Source: Holtermannia corniformis
Lineage: Eukaryota; Basidiomycota; Tremellomycetes; Holtermanniales
Direction: 5' to 3'
NCBI GenBank assembly: GCA_001599935.1
Contig: BCIJ01000004.1
Coordinates: forward strand, 412,346 to 476,345
Length of the DNA stretch: 64,000 bases
Below the pieces are notes generated by a model. It did no database searches and was not told the DNA's origin. It saw only the letters and a list, made by a program, of their open reading frames with translations. Positions 1-9,919 of this stretch are shown here, one piece after another. Position 1 is the first letter of the stretch, and each line of letters opens with the position of its first letter. A program made the translations under genes and the position numbers.

Positions 1-95
1 CCTAAGAGTCGTCACGCGTCGCCGATCTACCTAAACCTTCCGCGACTTCCGCCGAGCGCCGACGCCCGTCGTCTCTCAGCAACCGCATCCTCACA
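1..95 (+). repeat. 3' part of the 5' LTR (truncated by window)
   Basis: This is base-for-base identical to 4801-4895 and ends in the canonical ...CA. The first about 269 bases of this LTR lie upstream of the window. Confidence 0.95.
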
Positions 96-97
96 TT

Positions 98-115
98 TGG
101 GGGCTCCAACGTGAT
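98..115 (+). other. Probable primer-binding site of the gag-only element
   Basis: Three bases after the LTR end comes TGGGGGCTC, which equals the first nine bases of the tRNA-Pro primer-binding site known from other LTR elements; the bases after that diverge. No stretch complementary to it is visible in the element's own LTR, so self-priming is unlikely here. tRNA identity is an inference. Confidence 0.45.
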
Positions 116-161
116 NCAAATCGCCTCTATCCCTCGCCCTATTGCGCTTACTACCTCAAGA

Positions 162-2849
162 ATGTCTACTACGCCTTTCGACGGACAAGCCGCCGGCTAT
201 CAGTCCCCTCCCGGGATTGGGACCGGTGGCGTTGTCAACTTTGCGGAGATGACCGCGTCAGCCTTCATCGAATGGTTGACNATCCATCCGCGCTTCACCG
301 CGAATTTGCTCGAGAACAACCCTCTCTGGCACAACGCGCCGCCCGCAGTCCTGGANCAAGCGAAGATCCAAGACCACCAGCTGGCGGCGGCGCAAGCCCG
401 TAACAAGAACCTTGCTCCCGATGAGCAGCTGCACGATGAAATCATGCGGCGCGACATCAAGGTCCCTCTGGTGCTCGGCCCCTTTTGGTGGAACTTGCAA
501 GTCATCCGCCTTTACAGGCTCCGCACCGGAGTAATGTTCGACCAAGGCTATCTCGAGGCGCGCGCCGCAGCCACCAATTACGACTCGGTTTATCCATTCG
601 GACGCCTTCTGCGTCTAGTGGAAATAGCTCGCAGCTACCAGTTTTATATCCTGCTGGACGGTGATGAGCATGGAGGAGCCAAGCTCCACGAGGTGTTCGT
701 ACCCACCAACAATTGGAGCCGCGACTTAGCGCTCGCCAAGGAAGCCTTGTGGGGCAGCGCCAAGCTCCGCGCTTACCACCATGTCTTCCCTGACTGTCCA
801 AAGCTCGAGGAAAACGGAGCCTTCATCACTCAGATAGATGCTCTTGCCTTCCTGGACTACACCGACCTAGTCCCTCGCAAAGCTAGTGCCGGCGCCGCCT
901 TGCGTGATCAGATCGTTAACGTGGTCAAGGTTTTTCAAGACCACGTTCGCTCGGTCTGCGACCACTTAGCGCAAGTCGGCACTCTAAGCGAAGTCTCGAC
1001 TCAGATCGCCGCTTGGCACGATCAAACCGGAGAAGACACGCCTAGTTCCGACTCCTCGTCGCTCTCTTTCAACACGGTGCGCCAGACTATGCACGCTACG
1101 TTGGAAAAGCGTGTCTACCCGCCCACAGTCGAACAGTGGATCCGCAAGTCGCCCAGCCTAGCGGAAGAAGACACGACCCCCGCCCGAAACCTCGAGTTTC
1201 TGGAACCGCCTCGGTGGGAAGGAAGGGCAACTCCCCCTCATATCCACCTCACCACTCCGCACGGCGGAAGACGCGGGGCATTCTCGCCCTCACCATCGCC
1301 ACTCGGCTCCCACGTCTCGCCCGGTTGGGAACCGGAGAGCGCCGACCGCCTGCACGAGCGTACCCTGCAAGCGGTGCGACAGTTAGTGCCGTCGGCGGTC
1401 CTGTCCCTAGACGGACTGTCCTTCGCCTTGCGCACCAGCGCTCAAGGATATTCTGTCGACGCGTTGCTACAGACCCAAAGCTTCGTTCCGGTTGAGACGA
1501 CTAACGGACAGGGAGGAATCGATCCTCACCACCCCTACCCTNCCCCCCAGCCTAACTTGGCGCCGCCATCCGCCGGACCACCACCACCTCCTCTCCCCTC
1601 ATCGGCGTACTCCGCAGCGGGAGGCCATCCGGGCTATCCCTCTGGAGATCCCTACGACCCGAGGTCGTATACGGAGAACGCCTATTATCCAAATGGCGAC
1701 ATTTGGAAAAACCAGCTGCCTCACCTCTTGCTCGACCCGAAAGTGAAGTTGGGAGGCAGCCTGACGTTTCCCATCCTGCCCGTCCAACTCGAAAGCGATC
1801 CCCTTAGGTACCTCAAGTGGACAAGAGAGGTGGACGAACTTCTGCGCTCGGCGCCGCTCAACGCGCCTATGCTGCAGAACCTCATTCCCGAGCGATGCTT
1901 CCAAGCTCATTCGCCGGTCTTCAAGTGGTTCAAACTCAAGACCCTCGCCGAGCAACAGGCCTACCGCCATAATTGGCCTCTACTGCGCTCAGCGCTCGAC
2001 GGTCTTGTCAAGACCTACACTTGGGATAGCAACTTCCAATCGCTTGCGCGCAGCCTGCAGTTCCGCAGCCCGTCAGGCCCCAAGATGGTGCAATCCGAGG
2101 ACCCTCACGAGTTTATTGCCAGGTGCAACGACTTGCTGTCCTTTGAAATGGAAAAGGACGGTGTTGTTCCTAGCCCCGCCGCGTTGCTCAACGCCATAGT
2201 AAGCAAGATCCCCCGCTCGTGGTATGGCGCTCTGCAGTCGTACACTAATCCTCAGCGTTCCTCCGTGGCCGAATTATACGGAATGTGTATGAATCTTCGC
2301 AACAACCTGGTCGGCGCGTGGAAGCTAGAAGTCAGTGCTACCGACTCATCCGGCGAAACGCCCATCGGGGTCAACCGTCCTCGTCGTGCGTTCATCACAG
2401 AGGTAAACGAAGAAGCTGGGGAAACATGGGAAGAAGCTCTGGACGGATGCAACGACGCCGTTCAGAACGCTACCTCCCTCGTGGCGCGCGCCGCTCAGCG
2501 AGCTCCTCCTCGCAGCACTCTGCCCGAAGGACACGTCGCCGCGTACCCTCGGGATGACGCAACGCGCAGCTCTAGCCCTCCCGGCGCTCGAGGCGGTAGA
2601 CCCTGCTGGCACTGTGCGTCGCCCAATCATTACGACAATGACTGCAAGCAGTGGATTCAAGCAGGAAAACCACGAGTGGACAAAAGCGCCGCTCGCCGAG
2701 CCCTTTTGACCTGCGCGGAACCCGACACTGAGGACGCCAGCTTCGACGCCAGCGAGGAGACCTATGAGGCTCAAGCTCTCCTCGCCGAGGCTAATCAAAG
2801 GCGAGATGCGGTACTGTCTCGCTTCCGTTCGGGAAAAGCTCGCCAGTAA
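162..2849 (+). CDS. Gag-like polyprotein of LTR retrotransposon
   Basis: A structural Gag protein of about 895 residues that would form the particle and bind element RNA. The frame is open from position 111, but the first ATG is at 162, so I take that as the start. The N-terminal half has no motif I recognise. A proline-rich linker is encoded around 1530-1600, and a retrotransposon-Gag-like helical region follows (about 1740-2330). A CCHC zinc knuckle (CWHCASPNHYDNDC, pattern C-x2-C-x4-H-x4-C) sits near the C-terminus at about 2600-2645. Four ambiguous bases (116, 281, 356, 1542) lie in or just before it, three of them at third codon positions. It is large for a fungal Gag. No pol follows in any frame. 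Confidence 0.8.
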   Translation: MSTTPFDGQAAGYQSPPGIGTGGVVNFAEMTASAFIEWLXIHPRFTANLLENNPLWHNAPPAVLXQAKIQDHQLAAAQARNKNLAPDEQLHDEIMRRDIKVPLVLGPFWWNLQVIRLYRLRTGVMFDQGYLEARAAATNYDSVYPFGRLLRLVEIARSYQFYILLDGDEHGGAKLHEVFVPTNNWSRDLALAKEALWGSAKLRAYHHVFPDCPKLEENGAFITQIDALAFLDYTDLVPRKASAGAALRDQIVNVVKVFQDHVRSVCDHLAQVGTLSEVSTQIAAWHDQTGEDTPSSDSSSLSFNTVRQTMHATLEKRVYPPTVEQWIRKSPSLAEEDTTPARNLEFLEPPRWEGRATPPHIHLTTPHGGRRGAFSPSPSPLGSHVSPGWEPESADRLHERTLQAVRQLVPSAVLSLDGLSFALRTSAQGYSVDALLQTQSFVPVETTNGQGGIDPHHPYPXPQPNLAPPSAGPPPPPLPSSAYSAAGGHPGYPSGDPYDPRSYTENAYYPNGDIWKNQLPHLLLDPKVKLGGSLTFPILPVQLESDPLRYLKWTREVDELLRSAPLNAPMLQNLIPERCFQAHSPVFKWFKLKTLAEQQAYRHNWPLLRSALDGLVKTYTWDSNFQSLARSLQFRSPSGPKMVQSEDPHEFIARCNDLLSFEMEKDGVVPSPAALLNAIVSKIPRSWYGALQSYTNPQRSSVAELYGMCMNLRNNLVGAWKLEVSATDSSGETPIGVNRPRRAFITEVNEEAGETWEEALDGCNDAVQNATSLVARAAQRAPPRSTLPEGHVAAYPRDDATRSSSPPGARGGRPCWHCASPNHYDNDCKQWIQAGKPRVDKSAARRALLTCAEPDTEDASFDASEETYEAQALLAEANQRRDAVLSRFRSGKARQ

Positions 2850-2854
2850 GCGAC

Positions 2855-3256
2855 GTGCCGTCTGCACGCTTACTGGATAGCCCCAACCCAGGCGGATCTC
2901 TTCATCATTCTCCTTCTTCTTCTATTGCATCGTCACTTCCTTCTGCGACTGCCGTCGCAAATTCTTCTTTTCCATTGATCCTTTCTTCTTCTGACGCCCT
3001 CGCTTCTTCGTCCCCAGTAGGCGCGTCGTCTGTTTCCGTTCCAACTCCTCCCTCCCAGTCGTGGGCCCTACTCGTAGCAGCGGAGCTCGACAGGATTTCT
3101 TCTCTGCCGTCTCCGCTCGCCGACGATCACTCCGCAGTCATCAAAATCGAACCGTCTTTCACTCGGCCGACCGGAGCTCTCCATTTGGGACACACCTTTT
3201 TGTCCGTACCATCCACCCTCGTGCTGCCGTCAGGCTCCTATCCTGCAAAGGGTTGA
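2855..3256 (+). CDS. Small Ser/Pro-rich ORF after gag (uncertain)
   Basis: A 133-residue ORF starts six bases after the Gag stop in another frame. The first two thirds are Ser/Ala/Pro-rich; the rest reads like folded protein (WALLVAAELDRI, then EPSFTRPTGALHLGH). There is no DSG/DTG protease motif. It could be a second protein of the element made by reinitiation, a remnant of pol, or chance. I do not recognise it. Confidence 0.25.
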   Translation: MPSARLLDSPNPGGSLHHSPSSSIASSLPSATAVANSSFPLILSSSDALASSSPVGASSVSVPTPPSQSWALLVAAELDRISSLPSPLADDHSAVIKIEPSFTRPTGALHLGHTFLSVPSTLVLPSGSYPAKG

Positions 3257-3487
3257 GTTGCGCTTGCGCTACTCTAGTCTTTGCTTAGTTCAGTCACGTG
3301 TCGTACGTAGGTAATGTTTCAATGTCTAGCAGATATCTTGTCAAGCAAGAGAGTCGAATTGCTNGAGGGTGTCGGTGTTAAGGATTTATGAATTGATCAG
3401 ATCCATACGCTCTGAGGAGAGAGGACCACTGGCCCTCAGACCCCTGTTTATATATCTACAATCTAATCTATTCTTAGGGATTTGCCA

Positions 3488-3720
3488 CTGTGCTGTGGTC
3501 ATGCTGAGGTGCGCTGAGGCCATGCTGAGGCCATGCTGAGGTGGCACAGCGCTGGGCTCAGCGCTCAGCAAAGCACTCAGCAAAGCACTCAGCAAGGCGC
3601 TCAGCAAAGCACTCAGCAAGGCGCTCAGCAAGGGCTCAGCAAGTGGCGCAGCAAGTGGCACAGCAAGTGGCACAGCAAGTGGAGCGGCAAATGACACAGC
3701 AAGTGGAGCGGCAAGGTACG
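3488..3720 (+). repeat. Tandem repeat of 12-bp GCTCAGCAAAGC/AGTGGCACAGCA-type units
   Basis: Imperfect 12-bp repeats fill this stretch: first CATGCTGAGGC-like units, then CAAAGCACTCAG/CAAGGCGCTCAG alternating, then AGCAAGTGGCAC and AGCAAGTGGAGC units. It lies in the non-coding interior of the gag-only element and creates chance ORFs on both strands. It is probably a replication-slippage expansion. Confidence 0.85.
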
Positions 3721-3742
3721 CGGCATGAGTCAGGCACAGGCA

Positions 3743-4175
3743 TCACGTGACCAATCCTTTACAATCAACAACAGACGCCGAGGGAAGAAGGCGCTTGCTC
3801 TCCTGAACGAAGTGCTTCTCCGGGGAATAGGACGAGTTCGAGGATGGCGCCGAGGGATCAAGACGCAAGTAACGAGGTTCACCTGGTCGAGTCAGCGGCA
3901 AGCGGCGCGCCGACACCCTTCCTCCTCTTCTTCGCGGTCGAACACGTACCAGCCAGGCCGTTGAAGTGACCAAAAACCCACTTAATCTGGTTGTCAAACG
4001 ACAAGGTCTTTGGCGGCCAAACGAAGTTCTCGGCGTCCTTGCCGCTGAGGGTCGCGGGCGACGGCGCAAACAGACGGTGCGACAGAAGAACGGAGTTCAC
4101 CGCTCGAATGACGAGTTGCTTGTAACCGCGAGGGGGCTTCAAGTCGGTGGGTTGGGATTGAGTGGAAAACAGCAT
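3743..4175 (-). CDS. Antisense intron-containing ORF inside the gag-only element
   Basis: Read on the minus strand, an ATG at 4175 opens an exon ending just before a GTACGTG donor. A 67-nt intron (3949-3883) with CTGAC branch point and CAG acceptor follows, and the second exon (3882-3743) continues in frame to a TGA, giving about 121 residues. Recognisable stretches include LKPPRGYKQLVIRAVNSVLL and WPPKTLSFDNQIKWVFGHF. I do not recognise the family. An intron antisense to the element can survive retrotransposition because the sense RNA cannot splice it. It may be a captured host gene fragment or an element-specific antisense gene. Confidence 0.4.
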
Positions 4176-4520
4176 TGGAGGCGACGCGCACCCACCGAGT
4201 GTTTATACGGTCGAACATTGGTCAACAAAACAAACCGCGCGGCGCCACCCGAGGTTCAAACTCCATCTTTCCCTAGGCCCCTGCCTTTGGCGACAACAAA
4301 CCGCCCTAAAGGGAGGCCCCTCGACGGCGAGCGCAAGGCGGCGGGCGCCGCACGAAACCAACCGCATGGTCCTGGCAGAACCCGCGGCCAAGTCTACCCG
4401 CGCTCAACACAGACCACGCTGGACCACGACGGGACCACCCTCAAACACTCAGGCGCGCGCCGACTAGGATGAACACCAGCCTAAAATCCCTGGCGGCGTC
4501 GTGGACCCTCGAGCGAGCCT

Positions 4521-4531
4521 GGGGGGGGGAT
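4521..4531 (+). other. Polypurine tract of gag-only element
   Basis: A run of nine G plus A lies directly before the TG that opens the 3' LTR; this is the usual plus-strand primer site of LTR elements. Confidence 0.75.
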
Positions 4532-4895
4532 TGTCACGGAGGGTAGCCGGCACGAGAGCAGGCGCCGCTCGAGAGGTCTTCGGCGGGCGGCATCAGCCGC
4601 GCCACTCGCCTCGCTCGAAGATCGCGGAGCTCGGCGCGCTCCGACTGCCGCAGCCATACGGCGTCCCGCGCCTCGAGAGATGCATCACCTTTGTACAACC
4701 TAACAGTTACCTATTGCTATCGCAACCCACAGACTAAAGTCAAACCCTCGAGTACTCTAAGTAGTTCTCGAGCACCAGCTAGCTCTGCTCCGCCTAGCGA
4801 CCTAAGAGTCGTCACGCGTCGCCGATCTACCTAAACCTTCCGCGACTTCCGCCGAGCGCCGACGCCCGTCGTCTCTCAGCAACCGCATCCTCACA
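4532..4895 (+). repeat. 3' LTR of gag-only element (364 bp)
   Basis: It starts TGTCACGG after the polypurine tract and ends CTCACA, after which flanking DNA resumes in the middle of a Tc1-type transposase frame. The seven-base TGTCACG start is shared with the gypsy LTR at 14383 and 19490, hinting at recognition by related integrases. No clear TATA box is visible. Confidence 0.9.
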
Positions 4896-5120
4896 GGCTT
4901 TGACAACACGCATGATCTGACGCTCGGTCCGCTGAGCAGCTGAGCGGGGTCTGCCGGACTTGGGAAGGTTGTAGCAGGTCCCATGCTGACGATAGCGAGC
5001 AATAGTATAGCCAACCGTGGACTTTGGCATGCCAATCTTTGTAGCGATGTCACGCATGCTGTAGCCAGCTTCGTGAAGTGCGACAACCTTTCCTCGCTTG
5101 CTGGGAGTATGGGCAACCAT
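4896..5120 (-). pseudogene. Tc1-like transposase N-terminal HTH fragment
   Basis: From the ATG at 5120, the minus strand encodes a helix-turn-helix of the Tc1/Tc3 type (KVVALHEAGYSMRDIATKIG, then PKSTVGYTIARYRQHGT) and the basic GRPRSAAQRTERQIMR hinge. The frame is cut exactly at the LTR boundary (4895/4896). This is a different Tc1 lineage from the intact transposase at 12963-14139. The longer open frame that runs on into the LTR and upstream to 5666 is a chance extension. Confidence 0.7.
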
Positions 5121-5249
5121 CGGTGGTAGTTTGGGGGCACACGAAGGTATGAGACGATACTTATGAGGGTTCGAAGCACGAGCAGCTGTACGAGCTGCCA
5201 CGCTAAAGTAAAGTTGGCCCCCTGTCCAAAAACTTTTGTTCATGACGAG
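4896..5249 (-). mobile_element. Relic of a Tc1/mariner element interrupted by the gag-only retrotransposon
   Basis: It contains the N-terminal DNA-binding part of a Tc1-like transposase on the minus strand plus, farther right, a stretch (about 5211-5249) that reads on the minus strand AACAAAAGTTTTTGGACAGG, typical of Tc1 terminal repeats, next to a TA at 5250-5251. The catalytic half would lie left of the window beyond the 5' LTR. The outer boundary is inferred from the TA and the repeat-like sequence only. Confidence 0.6.
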
Positions 5250-5251
5250 TA

Positions 5252-5726
5252 CAGTTGCGGGCTCAATCCCGACGCCTCTCACGCCCTCACGATCACTCCG
5301 CCGACACTCAGCACTGTAAGAGCAAGACGACGTGATAGCAAGCCCAGCATGGGCGTGGTTGACAACAGCATCGCAGTCTTGACCGTCCTCTTCATATTTG
5401 TTACCATCCTCGCCATCTCGGTCCGTCTCTCGGCCGACCTGATCCTCACGCCAGGAGTCTCCATCAAAGCACGTCTCTCGCTCGACCCACTCGAACGCGC
5501 AGCATTGCTCGCAAACTCCAGAAGCGTCTCGAGATGCAGCGGCGGGATTGCACTCGCTCGGACGCCGTTCAATAGGGGCTCGACCACCGGCGCACGGACC
5601 GCTTGCACCGCCCGCCGTTCCGTCCTCCGTCCTCGCTGCCGCAACATCCTCGACGTGTATGTACATCGCTGCTCAGAGATCTCGGCTGACGGCGCATAGC
5701 CCCAACACACCGACAGTTTCCATCAA
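5252..5726. other. Stretch with no convincing gene
   Basis: Open frames exist on both strands but overlap and show no recognisable motif. It may hold the promoter or unrecognised first exons of the gene that follows. Confidence 0.4.
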
Positions 5727-8700
5727 TGGCGAGCAGATCTGGCTCAGGTCGTGTCGCTCGCTCGCGCAAGGTTGGTGCACAATCGATTGATTGCAGTGGG
5801 GACGAGCGCTAACGTTGACAGATATGGCCGATCGAGCTCTGCGCGCATCATCTGACCCTACAGGCTGCCCAGTGTCGACTATTACCTCACAGTTGGTGGC
5901 CGCGTGCTCTCTCTGAACACTTGCGTTTGCGCGATCGGTTAGTCCCCGTGCTCTGCAGCATACCATTGCTGATGGTCCGAGGCCCGGAGGAGACTCTGAC
6001 TGTACAAGTTAACTACAGGCTCCCCGGCGGCGACTCTGGAAGCAAGCTTGGCGGCGTTGACCGGTGAGCACATCTTTCGACCGCCTGACAGAGCTGACCA
6101 TCCGTCTCCCCTTCCAGTGCTCGCCATGGCCTGGTCAACACCGGCAAAAGGTCGCACGCGCTCGATATCGGTAAGTACAACGCTGACGGCGCTGCAAAGC
6201 TGACCAATGCAGCGCCTCCTACAAAGCGCGCCAAGACCAATTCGAAGACGCCGTCGCGCCCTCGAGGTAACGCTGATGGTTGCCACGGCGCAGCTGTCTG
6301 ACCCGTCGCAGATCAGCCCCACACCCACGTCCAAACTGGTGAGTACCCCATCGAGCGCTACGCGTGTGACTAAGACGTGTCAGGCCTTCTTGCCACCACC
6401 GACTGGGATCTTGGTACGTGTGCCGTGCAGCTCGTGGGGTGCATGCTGACCTTGCATCAGGCGATCTTGAAGAGCAAGAAGGTACGTCGACCAGTCATGC
6501 CGTGCTTGCGGCCGACTGGACCAGAACGACAACTTGCACAAGCGATCGAGCTCAGTCGCCGGCACCCCGAAGCGGGTACGCTGCGTGCGCTCAAAGCTCT
6601 TGTCTCTGACCTTGTAGCACGAGGCGATCCTGGACCGTCGACCTCGAGCCACCGCACACGAGCCACATCGACCGCCGCGGCACCAGCACGTGAGCAGTCG
6701 TCGCTTGTCTTTATAGGTATCTAACGATCTCAGCGGCGGGACCGTCTCGTGCTTCAAGATCGTCCAGTGAGTGTCAGTCGACGCCTGCGCGCGGTACTTA
6801 TGCTGGTAGGCGCCAAGGGCAAGGCGAAAGCGCTCGAGCCGGACGGCGAGTGGTTGCGCGCTCGTTGGCGTGCGCTGATAATTGTGGCAGAGAACGGTGA
6901 GCGCAGCATAGGCTGCCAAAGTGACACGAGCTTACCTTGCAGATGATGCGCGGGTGCCTGGTGAGACGCAAGGTCAGTCGGTTCCTGCCAAAGCGCGCTG
7001 CTCATGCGGGCAGAAGCAGACACCATCCACCAAGATGCCGATGAAGCCAAGCGCGAGCGCCAATGGGAATGTGAGTCTCCGCTACCGCGAGTCCCTAGCT
7101 GAGCCACGATCAGCGCCCTCCGGCCAATCTACCCCGTTTGCTCCATGTCGTGCGCTCGAACGCAAGGGCTGCACCACACCGGCATTTCACCAATGGCTTG
7201 ATGCGGTCAAAAAGGGCAGACCCACACCGGAAGAGCTCGCTGCTTGTGCAAAGGAGAAAGCCGAGCTCGAAGCCGCGAGCAGCGCAGCTTGGACAGCAGG
7301 CTCGGGCGACGAGTATCCGGGACTCGCGTCGTGAGTGTTGATTCGTGACCGTGTAGCTGACATGTACAGTGCCGCTGGCTCGCCTCGATCCCGCTTGGGC
7401 GTCGTCCTGGCGTGGCCGCCCGTGCACGACGACGACACCGTACTGACGCCGCTCAAATTCACTCCACGGATGTTATTGAACTAGGGCGTCACGGCAGAGC
7501 GGGCAAGTACCATGTTTGTTCCTTTCAATGCTGACCGATTCAGACGTGGGTCTCCGATGTTGTCCCGGTCAAGTTTGCGTGTGACCATCACAAACTACCG
7601 CAATGGACCGACAACCTCGATACGCTCGCCGAAAGGTTTGGTATGCCACGCGCCGTCGTTGAGCTCGGAATCGACTACGTGCGTGGGCACATCAAAGACC
7701 GAGCGATCCGCCCGACGTACACGGTCATCGAGGGCGCTTTCGCTTGCGCTTGCTGTCAAGTCGTCTTCGACGAGCTCGCCGACACCGACGGACCGATCCA
7801 GCGCGACTCGACTGAGCTGTGGCTTCCTCTTGGAGCTCTTCCGCACCTCGACGTGGACGGCTCCATCCCAGCGCGTGTCGGCATCACCGCCTTTCTCCGT
7901 CACGGCTAGCTCCTCGGTGTATTTGCCACCGTCCCTCATGGCTCCATCGGGCGCTATGTTCGCCAACACGACGCCCACACGCTCGCTCAAGGCGCCGCCA
8001 TTGACGCCGCACTGAACCTCCTGGTCGATCTCCAAGGTGGTCAGGTCCCGCTCGGTGAGTCGAGCAATGTCCTACACAGCTGACACTGCAGACAATCGAT
8101 CCAACCATGCGCTATCTTGTTGGCCTGTACCACCCCGGCGCAACCCAACCAACGAGCAAGGTCATGATCTGTATTTCTGGCAAACCGTCAATCTCCGAAA
8201 GGAAGAGCTTGCCAACGGTGATGCCGAGATGTGGACCTTTGATAGCGTCCCCCGCGCAATCAGATCGGTGAGTCGGCTCTGCGGGCGATCAGCGTGGCTG
8301 ACATCTCAAGTACCTCATCAACGAGGATTGCGTCGCCCCCGCTGAGAGCCCGACCGGCAAGACGTGGCTGTCCCGGTGTTTGAGTCTATTGCAAGTCAAG
8401 ATTCAAGCACGACGTGAGTGGCAAGCGCCCAACACTGGCACGAGCTGACATCACCGCAGGGTCATTTGCGGAAAAAAGCGCGGCGAGCTTGAAAGGCAAG
8501 GCGACATGTATGTGCTGCGATTGCCAAAGACTGTATCACTGAACGTTGTAGTCGCCAAGCGCCCGGCCGAAGAACGCCAAGCAATCTACCAAGCGGCGGC
8601 CAGGAAGGCGGCTGAGACGCGTACGTGCCTCGTGCTATGCGTGCTGATGCATGCTGATCACCGTTCAGGTGCGGCTTGGACGACCGAGCGAAAGGCTGCC

Positions 8701-9445
8701 AACACCAAAGCCAGGTCCAAAGGAATGAGCAAGTCTTGGGCACGACGAGGTTCGTCTAGGCAAGCATCGCAGTGAAGCGTGCTCATCCTCGTCAGAAACC
8801 CGCCCTGAGAACCCGCGAGCTCCGCCTCGCATTCGGCACGACCATGATCAAAAGTGCACCGCCTACGTCGCGCAATTTGTCCAGCACCCGACCTCGCCCG
8901 CTTGGTGGCTGAACCTAGCTGAACTCTGGTACGCCGAAATCCCCAAAGACCGACGCGTCCCGGGCAAATTAGGTCAAGTCGTCACGAAGGACGAATCACC
9001 TCAATGTCCAGTGAGTAAATGCTTGCGGCTAGAACGTGGTACTGATGTATATGCAGAGGGTTTGCTCAAGGTCCAAGGCGGAAAGGTGGTTCCGTGGTTC
9101 TGCTCAGGTATTGATCCATGCTACGTTGATTTGCCGAGCAGCTGACGGCCTGCAGCCAAACGCCTTATATTCCTCGGGGATCCAAGCCAGTTCTATCCGG
9201 GCGGACGGAAGAGGCGGTGCGCTGCTTGCGACCGCGACGGCTCGTGTGGCTTCGCAGACACCGGTACAACCCTAGATCGGATCGACAACTGCTCAATTCA
9301 AGTGGGCGGCGATTGGCAGAACGCACCGGATGGTCTGGTCTGCACTCTCGATGTGATGGGCTATGGCGCGGAACCACGCAAAAGGCTTCCAGAGGAAGCA
9401 GCATGGCTGGCCACGCAGCGTGCAAAGAGGCAAGCGGATAAATAG
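5727..9445 (+). pseudogene. Intron-rich gene of an unrecognised family (copy A), with one in-frame stop
   Basis: Many small exons (often 30-150 nt) are separated by 35-50-nt introns with CTGAC branch points. The first exons (from a possible ATG at 5727) encode Lys/Pro/Ser-rich, probably disordered sequence. Clearer exons begin near 7544 (WVSDVVPVKFACDHHKLPQW) and include a Cys pair (FACACCQVVF). From about 8090 on, the protein aligns with copy B: SNHALSCWP, GKTWLSRCLSLLQVKIQ, then a core around 8845-9000 with HPTSPAWWLNLAELWY and DRRVPGKLGQVV. The C-terminal exon has RRCAACDRD, GLVCTLDVMGYG and a basic tail ending at 9445. A TAG at 7907-7909 interrupts the frame between FLRHG and LLGVFA, with coding continuing in the same frame. 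This could be a real nonsense mutation or a sequencing error. I do not know the family's function; the exon map upstream of 7.5 kb is uncertain. Confidence 0.6.
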
Positions 9446-9910
9446 GATATGCACATGATTGTACCATTATGCACGGAGCTGCTAGTCACACGCTGCTCGC
9501 GCGGTATGCTTGATAGTAACAGAAGCGCAAGTTACCTGGACTGCAGATGCATATGCTTTTGAACAGGTGTTTTGGACTGCGGGATTGCGGGTGTGAAACC
9601 GAAGAGAGGTGCCCGAATCATAGCCAGTCCTTTTGAAGAGGTAGTGATAGGCGCAGCGTATCTTTTCGCTGGCGAGGATACTCTCAACGTCGTATTGCCG
9701 CTCGGTATCCTCATGGAGGGCTCTCGTGGTTGACGACAAATGATTGGGGATATATGCTATATTACAAGTGATTCACAACTTCGAGGCGTGCCGGTAAAGC
9801 AGTCCCGGTGGCCTACTTCGGTCGCGCGATAGAGCGCCGCCGAGCATAGAGAGCAGCGGAAAACCGTACGTCGACCTTTTCATCGCACCACGCTTAATGC
9901 TACTCGGTCT
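9446..9910. other. Stretch with no supported gene
   Basis: Short open frames on the minus strand (9482-9739) have no recognisable motif or clear splice structure. Confidence 0.3.
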
Positions 9911-9919
9911 AGACACCGC

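Larger units (their letters stand above)
1..4895 (+). mobile_element. Gag-only LTR retrotransposon (TR-GAG-like), 5' LTR cut by window edge
   Basis: The first 95 bases are identical to the last 95 bases of a 364-bp LTR at 4532-4895, so the window opens inside the 5' LTR. Between the LTRs are a Gag ORF with a CCHC zinc knuckle, a GC-rich tandem repeat, an antisense ORF and a G-rich polypurine tract. I see no protease, reverse transcriptase, RNase H or integrase motif anywhere in the 4.4-kb interior, which is too short for a full pol after this Gag. The layout matches the non-autonomous TR-GAG class described in plants. The identical LTR ends suggest recent insertion. Mobilisation would need pol proteins in trans, for example from a gypsy element such as the one at 14383-20066. 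Confidence 0.85.

Noticed and set aside
3386..3697. Minus-strand frame of repeated LLSAPLA-type residues
   Set aside because: It is only the antisense translation of the 12-bp tandem repeat in the gag-only element.
4827..5666. 279-codon minus-strand frame joining a proline/acidic stretch, the Tc1 helix-turn-helix and LTR sequence
   Set aside because: It crosses the LTR boundary and the likely Tc1 end; only the 4896-5120 part shows protein homology.
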